From the NCBI RefSeq assembly GCF_007109405.1, contig NZ_VJOY01000001.1, forward strand, positions 124,001-188,000: 64,000 bases of DNA, given 5' to 3'. The translations under genes were made by a program, and so were the position numbers. The notes below the pieces were generated by a model. That model saw only the letters and a program-made list of their open reading frames with translations, made no database searches and had not been told where the DNA came from. Positions 35,105 to 46,767 of the stretch are shown here, in pieces (within the stretch, counting starts at the first letter, position 1; the number at the start of each line of letters is the position of its first letter). The DNA comes from Pseudomonas mangiferae. GTDB lineage: Bacteria; Pseudomonadota; Gammaproteobacteria; Pseudomonadales; Pseudomonadaceae.

Positions 35105-36349
35105 TCAATCGGCCAGCCTGACCTGGCCCGGTTCCAGGCCGAACACTTCGACCCCCTCCAGGGTGGCATGCCCGGCGGTGACCTCCACCGAGCGGGCCGG
35201 CTGGTCCGGCGCCGAACGATAGTCCACCGTGAGGCGTTCCCCGGCGCGTTGCAGCGCGCCGGGCGGCAGCACGATGGCCCGGTCGTTGCGGTACGTGACG
35301 ATGTTCAGCCGCGCGCTCATGCCCAGGCGGACCCGCTGGCGCAGGTCGCGATCCAGGGGTGGCAGGGCCACGGTCACCGCGTAGCGGCTGCTGCCCTGGT
35401 CGTCTCCCGGCAGCGCCAGGCCGCCGACGGTGGCCACCGTGCCGGTGAGCTGGATGCCGTCGAAGCCGTCCCCCTGGATGTCCACCGGCATGCCTTCCCG
35501 CAGGGCGTTGATGTCCAGCTCCGACACCTTGGCAACGATCTTCAGCCGGTCGAGGCTGGCCAGGCCCAGCAGCGCCTGGCCCTGGCCGACCTTGCTGCCG
35601 GGTTGTGGCGGCCCTTTGTCGGCGGCGGCGGACGGCCCATTGGGCGGGGGGATGACGATGCCGGGGAAGGGCGCCTGGATGTCCCGCTGCGCCAGCAGGG
35701 CGAGCAGGGCGTCGTACTTGGATTGGGCATTGGCCAGCTCCATGTCGGCGATCTGCCGGTACTCGGCGCGGCCCTGGGCCTGGGCGGCGCGCAGTTCCGA
35801 CTCCGCCGCCTGCTGGTCGAGGGCCTGCAGGTCGGCCTGCTGCTTGAGGTCGTCCAGTTCGCTGCGGGGAATGATTCCGCGTTCGAACAGGGTCTGGGTT
35901 TCCGCCAGCTTGCGCCGGGTGCTCTGGGTGGCGAGGGTGGCGACCCGCAGCGCCCGCCGGGTACGCGCCACCTCGGGGCCGTTCTCCCAATCCCGCAGTT
36001 CCTGCTGCCGGTGCCGGGCCTTGAGCAGGCTCGACAGGGCCTCGCGCAGTTGCACCTCGATCTCGCCGGCATCCATCCGTAGCAGCAGCTGCCCGGCCTC
36101 GACCCGCTGCCCCGGCTCCACCGGGGCGCTGGCCACGTTGCCGTCGAACGGTGCGACGATGGCCTGGGTACGCTCCGGCTCCAGCTGCCCCACCAAGCCG
36201 ATCCGGTGCTGCAGGGGTTGCGGCTGCAGGGTCAGCCAGCGCTCGGCCGGCGCGGCGGGGCGCTCCGCGGAGCCGGCCAGCCACAGGCCCAGGGCCGCCA
36301 GCAGGGCCAGGGGCACCAGCACATAGGGAAGCCGGCGTTTCTCAATCAT
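35105..36349 (-). CDS. HlyD/MacA-type periplasmic adaptor protein
   Basis: A 414-residue membrane-fusion protein with an N-terminal membrane anchor (LPYVLVPLALLAALGLWLAG). A split lipoyl domain starts AIVAPFDGNVASAPVEPGQR and closes IQAPFPGIV, with a long coiled coil between them (about residues 95-220), followed by beta-barrel segments. It links the inner-membrane ABC exporter to the TolC-like channel. It is the last gene of a four-gene operon, overlapping the TolC-like gene by 8 bases, and is convergent with the TetR gene 21 bases away. Confidence 0.85.
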   Translation of the reverse strand: MIEKRRLPYVLVPLALLAALGLWLAGSAERPAAPAERWLTLQPQPLQHRIGLVGQLEPERTQAIVAPFDGNVASAPVEPGQRVEAGQLLLRMDAGEIEVQLREALSSLLKARHRQQELRDWENGPEVARTRRALRVATLATQSTRRKLAETQTLFERGIIPRSELDDLKQQADLQALDQQAAESELRAAQAQGRAEYRQIADMELANAQSKYDALLALLAQRDIQAPFPGIVIPPPNGPSAAADKGPPQPGSKVGQGQALLGLASLDRLKIVAKVSELDINALREGMPVDIQGDGFDGIQLTGTVATVGGLALPGDDQGSSRYAVTVALPPLDRDLRQRVRLGMSARLNIVTYRNDRAIVLPPGALQRAGERLTVDYRSAPDQPARSVEVTAGHATLEGVEVFGLEPGQVRLAD

Positions 36350-37859
36350 TGAGGGCGATCTCCCAGCTCTCCAGGGTCATGCCCAGGGCCTGGTCGAGCT
36401 GCGTCTGGGCGTTGAGGTAGGCGATCAGTGCGTTCAGGCGGGCGTTCTCCGCCGTGCGCAGGTCGGCTTCAAAGGCGAGCACCTGGAAGTTGCTGGAACG
36501 CCCGGCGTTGAGCTTTTCCCGCTCGATCTCCAGCTTGCGCCGGGACAGCTCGCTGGCGCGCTGGGCGATCTCGTACTGGCGCCAGCGCGTACCGAGGTCG
36601 CGGATCACGTCGTTGACCTGGCGCTCCAGGGCTTGCCGGGCATCGGCCACGCGGATCGCCTGTTGGTCCACCTCGACCCGCGCATGCACCTCGGCCTGGC
36701 GGATGGACAGGTCACCCAGGGGAATCTGCACCTGCACCCCGGCATAGGTTTCCCAGCGCCGCCCGCCGCCATAGCCGCCCGAATCGCCGTCGTAGCGGTC
36801 ACGGACCTGGGTGGCGCCGGTCACCAGGGACACGTCCCAGCGGCTCTGGTCCTTGGCGATCACCAGGTTGAGGTCGGCCTGCTGGCTACCCAGCAACTGC
36901 GCCAGGTATTCCGGCTGCTGGGTCTGCGCCAGGCGCAGGGCCTGGCCGCGGTCCAGGGTCAGCGGCTCGGCCTGCAGCGCTTCGCTGGCGCGGATCGGGG
37001 TGTTCAGGTCCAGGGCCAGCAGCCGCAACAGGTCCAGGCGGCTGCTGTCGGCCTGGTTCGTGGCTTCTTCCACGCTGAGTTCCTGGTTGGCGATGTCGGC
37101 CTCGGTCTGCACCACCTCGAAGGCCGCCATGCGGCCGGCGTCGATCATGGCGCGGTTGGCCTCCAGCAGGGTCCGGGAGCGGGCCAGGGCGTCCCGGGCG
37201 ATGCGCAGCTGCTCCTGGGCCCGCAGCAGCTCGCGGTAGGTGGCGATGATCTGGGTGACGGTCTGGGACACGTTGGCCTTGAGGTTGAGGCGGTTGGCCT
37301 GTTCCGTCAGCCGCGCCAGGCGCAGCGGCGCGGTGGTGACGTCCCAGCCGGCGCCGCGCAGCAGCGGCTGGATGATGCCGATGTCCAGCCCGTCGCTGCG
37401 GAACCGCCCGGCCTGGTCGGCGTTGGACAGCTGCCGCGTCCAGGCCAGGCTGAGGCGGGTGCCGTATTCCCCCAGCAGGCTGGTGGCGGGGGTGAGCTGG
37501 GCCTGCCTGGCGTGATCCTCGGAACCCCGGGAGGCCTGGTAGGCGCTGTTGATCAGCAGCTTGGGGGCGAAGACGTTCTCGGCCACCCGCAGGTCGAATT
37601 TCTGGGCGATCCGCTGCAGGTAGGCGCTGCGGATCGCCGGGTTGTTGCGCAACCCCAGGTAGACCGCCTCGCCCAGGGTCAGGTCGGTGCCCTGCCGGCT
37701 CAGCAGCACCCCCTGGCCGCCGCGGTTCGCCATGCTGGGGGCCGAAGCGGGGGTGGCCAGGACCGGGGCCGGGCCGGCCAGGCCGAGGAGCAACGCGATG
37801 AGTGCGGCACCGACCCGGGGACCGCGCATCGAGGCCTGGCCGCGCGTCGCGTCAGTCAT
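36342..37859 (-). CDS. TolC-family outer-membrane efflux protein
   Basis: A 505-residue protein with a signal peptide (cleavage near APVLATPAS) and two outer-membrane-factor repeats rich in heptad-like helices. Segments such as LTLGEAVYLGLRNNPAIRSA, AFEVVQTEADIANQELS and SNFQVLAFEADLRTAENARL are typical. It overlaps the permease gene upstream by 8 bases and the adaptor downstream. It should form the trimeric exit channel of the exporter. Confidence 0.85.
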   Translation of the reverse strand: MTDATRGQASMRGPRVGAALIALLLGLAGPAPVLATPASAPSMANRGGQGVLLSRQGTDLTLGEAVYLGLRNNPAIRSAYLQRIAQKFDLRVAENVFAPKLLINSAYQASRGSEDHARQAQLTPATSLLGEYGTRLSLAWTRQLSNADQAGRFRSDGLDIGIIQPLLRGAGWDVTTAPLRLARLTEQANRLNLKANVSQTVTQIIATYRELLRAQEQLRIARDALARSRTLLEANRAMIDAGRMAAFEVVQTEADIANQELSVEEATNQADSSRLDLLRLLALDLNTPIRASEALQAEPLTLDRGQALRLAQTQQPEYLAQLLGSQQADLNLVIAKDQSRWDVSLVTGATQVRDRYDGDSGGYGGGRRWETYAGVQVQIPLGDLSIRQAEVHARVEVDQQAIRVADARQALERQVNDVIRDLGTRWRQYEIAQRASELSRRKLEIEREKLNAGRSSNFQVLAFEADLRTAENARLNALIAYLNAQTQLDQALGMTLESWEIALND

Positions 37860-39038
37860 CCCGCAGCGCCTCCACCGGTTGCAGCCGGGCGGCCATCACC
37901 GCCGGGTACAGGCCGAAGAACAGCCCCACCAGCAGGGTGCTGCCCACCCCCAGGGGCAGGGCGCCGCCGGCCAGGCTGAACTGCCAGCCGGAGAAGCGCG
38001 CGTACAGGTAGGCGAACAGCAGGCCCAGCAGGGCGCCGCAAGCCGCGCCGGCGGCGCTGAGGGTCATCGCTTCCAGCAGGAACAGGTTGCGGATGTCGCG
38101 CCGCCGCGCGCCCAGGGCCATGCGCACGCCGATCTCCCGGCGCCGCTCGGCGACGTTCATCAGCATCACGTTCATCACGCCGATGCCGCCGCCCACCAGG
38201 GAAATCCCGCCCAAGGCGGTGAGCAGGTAGGTGAAGGTGCGGGTCTGCCGGGTCAGGCCGTCGAGGATCGACTGGGCCACCTGCACGCTGCTCTCGCGCC
38301 CCGGCAGCAGGCGCGCCAGGGCGGCCTCCAGGGCCTTGCCGGTGACGGTCACGTCGCGCCCCGGCGCCACCCGCACGATGAGGTTGTCCAGGCGCGTGCG
38401 GGCCTGCAGCCGGCGCATGGCATCGAAGGGGACGATCAGGGCGTCGTTGGCCACCACCGGGACCAGCACGGCATTGGGCTGGCTGACCAGGATACCCAGC
38501 ACCTGGAACAGGTCCTGGTTGATCCGCACCTGGTCACCCACCTGTAGCGGGCGTACTGGCGAACCAAGGGTTTCGGCCAGTTGCGCGCCCAGCACCGCGC
38601 CATTGCCGCTGCGGTCGAAGGCGGAGAGGAAACGTCCCTGGCGCAGCCGCAGGCCCATGGCCCCCTGCAATGACGCGTCGCTGCCCACCACGCTGGCGTT
38701 GGTGGACTGGCCGCCGACGCTCACCGGCGCGGAGAACATCTGCACCGGTGCCAGCTGCGCCAGGCCCGGCACCGCCTGGCGCAGGGCATCCAGGTCCAGG
38801 GTCGGCGGCAACGTCGCCTGGTCACCCGCCTGCGCGGGGAACTGCACCACCAGGGTATCGGTGCCGAGGTCCTTGAAGATGCTGCGGGCATCTTCCACGG
38901 CGTTGTCGCCGATGTTCACCAGGGCGATCACCGAGGCGCTGCCGATCACGATGCCCAGCAGCGCCAGCAGGGTACGCCGGCCCAACGTGCGCAGGCTGCC
39001 CAAAGCTTCGCCGAGGTGACGGGCCGGCAGCGCCAGGC

Positions 39039-39042
<4 letters not shown>
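37852..39042 (-). CDS. MacB-like ABC exporter permease
   Basis: A 396-residue permease with the MacB/FtsX layout: one N-terminal helix (RTLLALLGIVIGSASVIALV), a large periplasmic domain (about residues 55-260), then three helices carrying GGGIGVMNVMLMNVAERRRE, the conserved coupling segment. Unlike true MacB the ATPase is a separate gene. ATG 39042 overlaps the ATPase stop (ATGA). Mechanistically such pumps push periplasmic substrates through a TolC channel. Substrate is unknown. Confidence 0.87.
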
Positions 39043-39731
<689 letters not shown>

Positions 39732-39779
39732 CGCGAACGTCCTAGCTGTCGCAAGCGCATTTCGTCCTTAAAATTATTT

Positions 39780-39801
39780 TTCAAAACGGTTTTTCGTTTT
39801 G
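39780..39801 (-). promoter_or_regulatory. Possible TetR-type operator before the exporter operon
   Basis: CAAAACG (39782-39788) and CGTTTTG (39795-39801) form an inverted repeat with a 6-base spacer, directly preceded by TT, inside an AT-rich block about 50 bases before the ATPase start. The half-sites resemble the CAAAA...ACGTTTTG core of the TetR gene site, though the full 31-bp pattern is not present. Confidence 0.45.
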
Positions 39802-39802
39802 C

Positions 39803-40064
39803 TGGGCGTCATTAAAGAGGGATATCCGGGCAGGGGCAAGGCGTGGCGTTCGTGACGCCCGGGGTGACCGGTCGGTCGCCGCTCACGGGCCGCTGTCCTC
39901 GCCGGCCGGGCGAGAACAGGGCCGCCACCGTGCGGACGGGCGGTCGTCCCGCGCCCGGTGACAAGCGCCGCCACACTGGCTATCGTCTGCACGCCTCGCG
40001 GCTCCTGGATCAGCAGACAGGGCATAACTGAGCTGGCTTCCTTCCCTCACTCAAGGAGCCTGCC
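39803..40064. other. Divergent spacer before the deaminase gene
   Basis: GC-rich spacer without a supported gene. It must contain the promoter of the 8-oxoguanine deaminase gene, which has AAGGAG 9 bases before its ATG. Confidence 0.4.
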
Positions 40065-41417
40065 ATGCCCGCAGACCGCCTGTGGATCCGTTCCCCCCTC
40101 GCCATCCTGTCTCCCTCCGATCGTTCCGCCGCCGGCGGGCTGGTGATCGAGGGCGGGCGCATCGTCGAACTGCTGGACGCCGGCCAGGCGCCCGCGCAGC
40201 CCTGCGACGCCAGCTTCGATGCCCGCGAGCACGTGGTGCTGCCGGGGCTGATCAATACCCACCACCACTTCTACCAGACCCTCACCCGCGCCTGGGCGCC
40301 GGTGGTGAACCAGCCGCTGTTCCCCTGGCTGAAGACCCTCTACCCGGTCTGGGCGCGGCTGACCCCGGACATGCTGCACCTGGCCAGCCAGGTGGCCCTG
40401 GCCGAGCTGCTGCTCAGTGGCTGCACCACGGCGGCGGACCACCACTACCTGTTTCCCGACGGCCTGGAAGCGGCCATCGACATCCAGGTGGAGGCGGTCC
40501 GCGGCCTGGGTATGCGCGCCATGCTCACCCGGGGCTCCATGAGCCTGGGGCAGCGCGAGGGCGGCCTGCCGCCGCAACACACCGTGCAGGACGGCGAGAC
40601 CATCCTCGAAGACAGCCGCCGGCTGATCGTCCGCTACCACGAGCGGGGCGAGGGCGCGCGCATCCAGATCGCCCTGGCGCCCTGTTCGCCGTTCTCGGTG
40701 ACCCGCGAGATCATGCAGGCCAGCGCCGGCCTGGCGGAGCGGGAGGACGTGCGTCTGCACACCCACCTGGCCGAGACCCTGGACGAGGAGGCGTTCTGCC
40801 TGGAGCGCTTCGGCCTGCGCACGGTGGATTACCTGGACAGCGTCGGCTGGCTGGGGCCGCGCACCTGGCTCGCCCACGGCATTCACTTCAATGCCGAGGA
40901 AATCGCTCGTCTCGGCGCGGCCGGCACCGGGGTCTGCCACTGCCCCAGTTCCAACATGCGCCTGGCCTCGGGCATCTGCCCCACGGTGGAGCTGGAAGCG
41001 GCCGGCGCACCGGTAGGCCTGGGGGTGGACGGCTCGGCGTCCAACGATGCCTCGAACATGGTGCTGGAGGCGAAGCAGGCCCTGTACCTGCAGCGCCTGC
41101 GCTACGGCGCCGAGGCGATCACCCCGGAGCGGGCGCTGGGCTGGGCCACGACGGGCTCGGCGCGCCTGCTGGGGCGCGACGACATCGGCGAGATCGCCGT
41201 GGGCAAGCAGGCCGACCTGGCGCTGTTCAGGCTCGACGGGCTGCGTTTCTCCGGCAGTCACGACCCGCTGTCCGCCTTGCTGCTGTGCGGCGCCGACCGT
41301 GCCGACCGGGTGATGGTGGGAGGCCAGTGGCGGGTGATCGACGGCCAGCCGGAAGGCCTGGACCTGGACGCGCTGATCGCCCGGCACCGGGCCGCGGCGA
41401 AAGCCCTGCTCGGCTGA
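40065..41417 (+). CDS. 8-oxoguanine deaminase (amidohydrolase)
   Basis: A 450-residue amidohydrolase matching the P. aeruginosa 8-oxoguanine deaminase type (PA0142) almost through its length as I recall it. The metal ligands are in INTHHHFYQT, HTHLAETLDEE and the Asp of GVDGSASND; the phrases WAPVVNQPLFPWLKTLYPVW and HCPSSNMRLASGICP are characteristic. The enzyme deaminates 8-oxoguanine, and more weakly related purines, to urate-type products. It is convergent with phzG with 68 bases between stops, and shows no functional link to phenazine synthesis. Confidence 0.9.
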   Translation: MPADRLWIRSPLAILSPSDRSAAGGLVIEGGRIVELLDAGQAPAQPCDASFDAREHVVLPGLINTHHHFYQTLTRAWAPVVNQPLFPWLKTLYPVWARLTPDMLHLASQVALAELLLSGCTTAADHHYLFPDGLEAAIDIQVEAVRGLGMRAMLTRGSMSLGQREGGLPPQHTVQDGETILEDSRRLIVRYHERGEGARIQIALAPCSPFSVTREIMQASAGLAEREDVRLHTHLAETLDEEAFCLERFGLRTVDYLDSVGWLGPRTWLAHGIHFNAEEIARLGAAGTGVCHCPSSNMRLASGICPTVELEAAGAPVGLGVDGSASNDASNMVLEAKQALYLQRLRYGAEAITPERALGWATTGSARLLGRDDIGEIAVGKQADLALFRLDGLRFSGSHDPLSALLLCGADRADRVMVGGQWRVIDGQPEGLDLDALIARHRAAAKALLG

Positions 41418-41485
41418 ACCCTGGCGCCGCCGCCCGACCTGCTCAAAGGTGGACGGCGACGCGCACGAGCCGCCGGGGAAATCCC

Positions 41486-42154
41486 TCAGGGCTGCAGGCG
41501 CCGGACGTGCCAGCCGTCACCGCTGCGGTCGTAGCGCAGCCGCTCGTGCAGCCGCTCGGTGCCGTTGGCCCAGAACTCCAGCGACTCCAGGCGCAGCTCG
41601 AACACGCAGTAGGCGTCGGGCCGCGGCAGCGGGCCATCCACCTCGGCCAGGCGCCGGGCCGCGGCGCGCAGGGCGGCCACGTCCACCAGGTCCTCACTCT
41701 GCCGGGAGACGCTGGTCATGGGGTGGGTGACATGGGGCCGGCCGTTCCACAGGGCGTCGGCCTTGGCGTCCGGCAGACGCACGGCGCGGCCGTTTAGGAT
41801 GATCTGCTGGCTGGTCTCGCGCCAGTACAGCACCCCCGAGGCCCAGGGGTTCTGCGCCAGCTCCCGGCCTTTCTGGCTACCGGCGTGGGTGGTGAACAGC
41901 ACGCCGGTCTCGGTGATCTCGCCGATCACCACCACCCGGGTGGAGGGGTGCCCCAGGGCATCGGCGGTGGCCAGGGCCAGTGCCCGCGGCTCGCGCACGC
42001 CCAGGCGGCGGGCGCGTTCCAGCCAGGTGTTCAGCAGGCCGAAGGGCTCGGCGGGCGGGTTCTCGTACTCCGGGAACGGAGTGTCGAGGTTGCCGGTGAG
42101 GGATTCCGACAGCTTCGCGGCCGCGGTCGGCCGCCCTGCGATTACGCTGCTCAT
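41486..42154 (-). CDS. phzG: PhzG, FMN-dependent oxidase of phenazine synthesis
   Basis: A 222-residue pyridoxamine-oxidase-fold flavoenzyme that oxidises the unstable tricyclic intermediates toward phenazine-1-carboxylic or -1,6-dicarboxylic acid. Typical segments are [34 protein letters not shown] and the C-terminal WHVRRLQP. Last gene of the operon, with its ATG overlapping the phzF stop by 4 bases. No modifying genes (phzH, phzM, phzO or phzS) follow, so the window itself supports only the core product. Confidence 0.93.
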   Translation of the reverse strand: MSSVIAGRPTAAAKLSESLTGNLDTPFPEYENPPAEPFGLLNTWLERARRLGVREPRALALATADALGHPSTRVVVIGEITETGVLFTTHAGSQKGRELAQNPWASGVLYWRETSQQIILNGRAVRLPDAKADALWNGRPHVTHPMTSVSRQSEDLVDVAALRAAARRLAEVDGPLPRPDAYCVFELRLESLEFWANGTERLHERLRYDRSGDGWHVRRLQP

Positions 42155-42987
42155 ATGACGATGGTTCCTTGCCCGAACAGGGCGCCGTTGCCGGATACTT
42201 CCACCCGGGTGATGCGTTCGTCGCGGGCTTCGGCCCGGGCGAACATCAATGAAGGACGACCGATCTCCACCCCCTGGAGGATCTCGATCTGCTGGCCGAA
42301 GGTGGCCTGCCCGTGGCGGGCCAGGTGGATCGCAAGGGGGCCGGCCGCCGAGCCGGTGGCGGCGTCCTCCACCACCCCGTAGGCCGGCGAGAACATCCGG
42401 CTGCGCCAGCGCCGACCCGCGCCGGCGAAGCAGTTCACCGCCATGTCGGGAAACACCGACAGGGCCCGGTGGTCGGGGTGCAGGGCGGACAGCGAGGCGA
42501 TGTCCGGCAGGCCGACGAACACGTGGCGCGGCCCGTTGCGGTAGATCTCCACCGGGTATTGGGAGCGCTCGATGCCCAGGGCGGCGAGCAGCTCGGGGGT
42601 GCGGTCGAACAGGCTCCAGGTGGGGATCGGCTGCTCCATGCTGCAGGCCACCACCTGGCCGTTCTGCCGTTCCAGCTGGAATGCGATGGTGCCCATCTGG
42701 GTTTCCAGGCGGAGCTGCGGGCTGTCGGTCTCGGCGCCCAGGGCGATGGCGGTGCCCAGCATCGGATGGCCGGCGAACGGCAGTTCGTTGACCGGGGTGA
42801 AGATGCGGATCAGCGCGTCGCCTCCCTGGCGCGGCTTGAGCACGAAGGTGACTTCCGACAGGTTCATTTCCCGGCCGATGCGCTGCATCTGCTCCGCGGA
42901 CAAATCGTCGGCGTCGAAGAACACCGCCACCGGGTTGCCCTCCAGCGGCTGGGTGGCGAAGGCGTCGATGATCACGTAGCGATGCAT
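42151..42987 (-). CDS. phzF: PhzF isomerase
   Basis: A 278-residue enzyme that isomerises DHHA to the ketone that dimerises into the phenazine skeleton. The active-site elements are conserved: Glu in NLSEVTF, His in [11 protein letters not shown], and [12 protein letters not shown] with the Asp of the second half. The N-terminus [20 protein letters not shown] is the normal PhzF start. Two bases separate it from the phzE stop. Confidence 0.95.
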   Translation of the reverse strand: MHRYVIIDAFATQPLEGNPVAVFFDADDLSAEQMQRIGREMNLSEVTFVLKPRQGGDALIRIFTPVNELPFAGHPMLGTAIALGAETDSPQLRLETQMGTIAFQLERQNGQVVACSMEQPIPTWSLFDRTPELLAALGIERSQYPVEIYRNGPRHVFVGLPDIASLSALHPDHRALSVFPDMAVNCFAGAGRRWRSRMFSPAYGVVEDAATGSAAGPLAIHLARHGQATFGQQIEILQGVEIGRPSLMFARAEARDERITRVEVSGNGALFGQGTIVI

Positions 42988-42989
42988 GG

Positions 42990-44903
42990 TCAGCTCCTGG
43001 CGGCAGTGGCCGCGGCAGCGGCGTTCGTGTTGAACAGGACGTGGCGCACCAGCTCGGCCATGATCCGCGGTCCCTCCCGGGTCAGCAGGGATTCAGGGTG
43101 GAACTGGATGGAGGCGAAGGACGGGCCGCGCAGGGCATGGACCTCGCCGGTCGCCCGGTCGCGGCTGACCTCCACCTGGCCGACGCCCTTCACGTGCAGG
43201 CTGTCGCGCCCGCTGCGGGCGGCGAAGGTGTTGTAGAACCCCACCTTTTCCCGGGCGCCGAACAGGTCGATCTCCTTCTGCACGCCCTGGTTGGGGGTGC
43301 TGCGGCGCTGCATCTGCAGGCCCAGGCACAGGCTCAGCACCTGGTGGCTCAGGCAGACGGCGAGGAACGGCCGGCCCTGGTTGAGCAGCGAGCGGATCGC
43401 CAGGTGCAGGTGATTGATCTTCGGCTGGTCGGTGGCGCCCGGGTCGCCCGGGCCGGGGCCCATCACCACCAGGTCGTAGCCATCGAAGGCGTAGCTCTCG
43501 TTGAAGCTGCGCACGGTCACCGCCAGGCCCAGGGCCCGCAGTTGCTTGGCGATCATCGAGGTGAAGGTGTCCTCGGCGTCGACGATCAGCACCTGGCGAC
43601 CTTCCAGGTCGGGCTGCGCCTGGTGGCGTTCCTCGGCGTGCGTCAGCCAGAACTCCGAGACGCTGGCGTTGCGGCTGGCCAAGGCCGCGCGCACCTGCAG
43701 GTAGGCGCCGAAGCGCGAGGGGCTGCGGTTCTTCAGCGCGGCGATCAGGCCGGCGGCCTTGGCCCGGCTCTCGGCGGCCTCGGCGGCGGGGTCGGAGTGG
43801 CGGACGATGGTGGAGCCCACGCCGATGCGCACCTGGCCGGCGGCGTCGATGTCTGCGGTGCGGATCAGGATGGCGGAGTCCAGGGAGCGGCTGCCGTCGC
43901 CCTCGTGGCCGATCAGCGCGGCCACGCCGCTGTAGTAGCCGCGGCCCTGGGGCTCGTAGCGGTGGATCACCCGGCAGGCGCTTTCCAGGGGGCTGCCGGT
44001 CACGGTAGGGGCGAACAGCGACTCGCGCAGGATGTCCCTCGGGTCGAGCCGGGTGCGGCCCTCGATGAAGTATTCGGTGTGGGCCAGGTGCGCCATTTCC
44101 TTGAGGTAGGGCCCATGGACATGGCCGCCGTCCTCGCAGATGCGCGCCATCATCTTCAGCTCCTCGTCCACCACCATGTACAGCTCTTCCGCTTCCTTGC
44201 GGTCGGCGAGGAAGGCCATCACCTCTTCCAGGTTCGGGCCCGCCGCCGGGTAGCGGTAGGTGCCGCTGATGGGGTTCATCACCGCCAGCCCGTCCTTGAC
44301 GCTGACGTGGCGCTCCGGCGAGGCGCCCACCAGGGTGCGCTCGCCGGTGTGGACGATGAAGGTCCAGTAGGTGCCCTTTTCCCGCGCCAGCAGTTGGCGG
44401 AAGAACGACAGCGCGCGGTCCAGGCCGTAGTCGCCGATCTCGGCGATGAAGGTCCGGCGGATGACGAAGTTGGCGCCTTCGCCGCGGCCGATCTCCCGGT
44501 CGATGACCTGGCCCACCACCTCGGCGTAGCGGGCGTCGTCCAGGTCGAAGCGCTCGGCGTTCAGCTCCAGCGGGATGTCCGGGAGCAGGCCGAGCACCTG
44601 GTCGAAGCCCAGGGTCTGGCGCTCGCGGATGCGCAGGGCCAGCAGCGGCGTGCCGTCGTCCGTGGCCTCGAAGCCGCGCTCGGCGATCTGCCGGTAGGGG
44701 ATCAGCGCCAGCACGTCCAGGCCCGGGGCGCCGGGCCGTGGCTCCGATAGCGGGATGTCGGCCAGGCGCTCGGGCTGTTCCACCTCGCCCACCAGCACGT
44801 CCAGCAGGCCCGGGCCGGTGCTTTCCGGGCGGTAGAGCAGGGCGAAGGCGCCGGGGTCCGGCGACAGGATGCGTTCCAGCAACGGCGGGATGGCCTGGCT
44901 CAT
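42990..44903 (-). CDS. phzE: PhzE, aminodeoxyisochorismate synthase
   Basis: A 637-residue fusion of a chorismate-binding (anthranilate synthase I-like) domain and a glutamine amidotransferase domain. It makes 2-amino-2-desoxyisochorismate from chorismate and glutamine. Markers include PISGTYRYP and [13 protein letters not shown] in the first part, and the amidotransferase nucleophile region [17 protein letters not shown] and FQFHPE-like [10 protein letters not shown] in the second. ATG 44903 is chosen since it overlaps the phzD stop (ATGA) and gives [20 protein letters not shown]. Confidence 0.95.
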   Translation of the reverse strand: MSQAIPPLLERILSPDPGAFALLYRPESTGPGLLDVLVGEVEQPERLADIPLSEPRPGAPGLDVLALIPYRQIAERGFEATDDGTPLLALRIRERQTLGFDQVLGLLPDIPLELNAERFDLDDARYAEVVGQVIDREIGRGEGANFVIRRTFIAEIGDYGLDRALSFFRQLLAREKGTYWTFIVHTGERTLVGASPERHVSVKDGLAVMNPISGTYRYPAAGPNLEEVMAFLADRKEAEELYMVVDEELKMMARICEDGGHVHGPYLKEMAHLAHTEYFIEGRTRLDPRDILRESLFAPTVTGSPLESACRVIHRYEPQGRGYYSGVAALIGHEGDGSRSLDSAILIRTADIDAAGQVRIGVGSTIVRHSDPAAEAAESRAKAAGLIAALKNRSPSRFGAYLQVRAALASRNASVSEFWLTHAEERHQAQPDLEGRQVLIVDAEDTFTSMIAKQLRALGLAVTVRSFNESYAFDGYDLVVMGPGPGDPGATDQPKINHLHLAIRSLLNQGRPFLAVCLSHQVLSLCLGLQMQRRSTPNQGVQKEIDLFGAREKVGFYNTFAARSGRDSLHVKGVGQVEVSRDRATGEVHALRGPSFASIQFHPESLLTREGPRIMAELVRHVLFNTNAAAAATAARS

Positions 44904-45523
44904 GCGAGCACCTCGTCGGTGGTGAGGACCATGGCGCAGCGGCTGGCGGCGTATTCGATGGCCATCCGGTGGTGCTGTTCGCTGAAGTCGGCGATGGCGT
45001 CCACTACCAGGAACGGCTGGATGTCGTTGGAGTAGGCGTCCACCGTGGAGATCAACACCCCCACGTGGGCGTACACGCCGCACAGGATCAACTGGTCGCG
45101 ACCGGCACGGCGCATGCGCTCCAGCAGGTCGGACTGGAAGAACGCGCTGTAGCGCCACTTGGTCAGGCGCCAGTCCTCGGCGGTGGGCGCCAGGGGCTCC
45201 ACCACCTCGCGGTCGGCGGCGCTGGCCTGCATGCCCGGGCCCCAGAAATCCTTGAGCAGGCCGCGCTGGGCCTCGGTCATGCTCCCGGGCTGGGCGGTGT
45301 AGGCCACCGGGACGTCGTGTTCGACGCACCACTGGCGCAGGCGGGCGGCGTTGCCCACCACCGCGTCGCGCAGGGTGTCGGGCAGCGGGCGGAGGAAGTA
45401 GCGCTGCATGTCGTGGACCAGCAGCACGGCGCGCTGGGGGTCCAGGGTCCACTGCGCCAGGTTCGGGGGCAGGTCGCGGGCCGTGGGCAGGGCATAGGCG
45501 GCGATGGAGGGAATACCGGGCAT
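44900..45523 (-). CDS. phzD: PhzD isochorismatase
   Basis: A 207-residue isochorismatase-fold enzyme that hydrolyses 2-amino-2-desoxyisochorismate to DHHA with loss of pyruvate. The catalytic Asp lies in [13 protein letters not shown] and the Lys in [20 protein letters not shown] marks the third element. The N-terminus [15 protein letters not shown] is as in other PhzD proteins. It is 13 bases after phzC. Confidence 0.95.
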   Translation of the reverse strand: MPGIPSIAAYALPTARDLPPNLAQWTLDPQRAVLLVHDMQRYFLRPLPDTLRDAVVGNAARLRQWCVEHDVPVAYTAQPGSMTEAQRGLLKDFWGPGMQASAADREVVEPLAPTAEDWRLTKWRYSAFFQSDLLERMRRAGRDQLILCGVYAHVGVLISTVDAYSNDIQPFLVVDAIADFSEQHHRMAIEYAASRCAMVLTTDEVLA

Positions 45524-45536
45524 TGCGAGACTCCAG

Positions 45537-46742
45537 TCAGGAAGGGGTGTGCGGGGACTGCGGCGAGGTGTTCCAGGCCATCACGGCGGTGATCGCCTGC
45601 CAGGGGGTCAGGCGCGGGTCGCAGAGGCTGCGGTAGCGGCTGGCCACCTGGTGCAGTGCGTCGGCGTCGTTGGCGCACTCGGTGACCTCGTCCGGGGTGG
45701 TCTCCAGGTGCAGGCCGCCCGCCACGCCGCCGGCGGCGGTGACCGCCTGGCGGAACGCGGCGATTTCCTCGGCGATGGTCTGCACCAGTCGGGTCTTGTT
45801 GCCGCAGGGCGCGACGACGGTGTTGCCGTGCATGGGGTCGCTCAGCCAGATCACCGGATGCCCGGCCTCGCGCACCGCTTTCACCAGCGGCGGCAGGCGC
45901 TCGGCCACGGCACTGGCGCCCATGCGAGCGATCAGCGTCAGCCGTCCGGGCTCGCGCCGCGGATCGAGGCGTTCGCACAGGGTCAGCAACTGGCTGGGGG
46001 TGATGTTCGGCCCGACCTTGCAGGCCACCGGGTTGAGCACCGCGCTGAGCAGCGTCACGTGGGCACCTTCTTCCTGGCGGGTGCGCTCGCCGATCCACGG
46101 CCAGTGGGTCGACCCCAGGTAGACGCGGCCGCGACCGTCTTCCCGCAGCAACGGCACCTCGTAGTCCAGCACCAGCATCTCGTGGCTGGTCCAGGCCGGC
46201 GGCCCGGCCAGGACCGCGCCGGTGGCGCGGTCCTCCATCCAGCCCAGGTGCTGCATGATCTCCCGGGCCGCGTTGTAGCCTTTCACCAGGCGCTGGGCGT
46301 CGTGCTGGCGGCTTCCCGAATGGGCTTCGCGGCCGTTCACCATGTCGCCGCGGTACACCGGCAGCTCGACGTCGCCCACCACTTCGCTGGGCTTGGAGCG
46401 GGGCTTGGCGAACTGCCCGGCGATCCGCCCGACCCGCACCACCGGCTGCTCGGTGACCAGCCGGAAGGCGCCGGCCAGCAGGTCCAGCACGGCGGCCTTG
46501 CGGGCCACGTGACCCGGCTCGTACTCGTCCATGTCCTCGGCACAGTCGCCGGACTGGATGACCAGCGCCTCGCCCGCCGCGACCCGTGCCAGCACGGCGC
46601 GCAGGGCCAGGATGTCTTCCAGCTGGACCAGCGCCGGGCTCTCTCGTAGATAGGCTTGCGCGTCATTCAACTGCGACGGCTCACTCCATTGAGGCTGCTG
46701 CAGCGCCTCGCAATTCTGCACGCGTTCCAATAGGTCTTTCAT
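45537..46742 (-). CDS. phzC: PhzC, type II DAHP synthase
   Basis: A 401-residue class II 3-deoxy-D-arabino-heptulosonate-7-phosphate synthase that channels carbon into shikimate for phenazine production. Typical segments are [28 protein letters not shown], and [10 protein letters not shown] with metal-binding residues. GGAAGGGG precedes the ATG. It is one codon group shorter than plant-type enzymes, as expected for the phenazine branch that escapes feedback control. Confidence 0.95.
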   Translation of the reverse strand: MKDLLERVQNCEALQQPQWSEPSQLNDAQAYLRESPALVQLEDILALRAVLARVAAGEALVIQSGDCAEDMDEYEPGHVARKAAVLDLLAGAFRLVTEQPVVRVGRIAGQFAKPRSKPSEVVGDVELPVYRGDMVNGREAHSGSRQHDAQRLVKGYNAAREIMQHLGWMEDRATGAVLAGPPAWTSHEMLVLDYEVPLLREDGRGRVYLGSTHWPWIGERTRQEEGAHVTLLSAVLNPVACKVGPNITPSQLLTLCERLDPRREPGRLTLIARMGASAVAERLPPLVKAVREAGHPVIWLSDPMHGNTVVAPCGNKTRLVQTIAEEIAAFRQAVTAAGGVAGGLHLETTPDEVTECANDADALHQVASRYRSLCDPRLTPWQAITAVMAWNTSPQSPHTPS

Positions 46743-46767
46743 GGTGGCACCCCTTCCGCGGTTGGGA

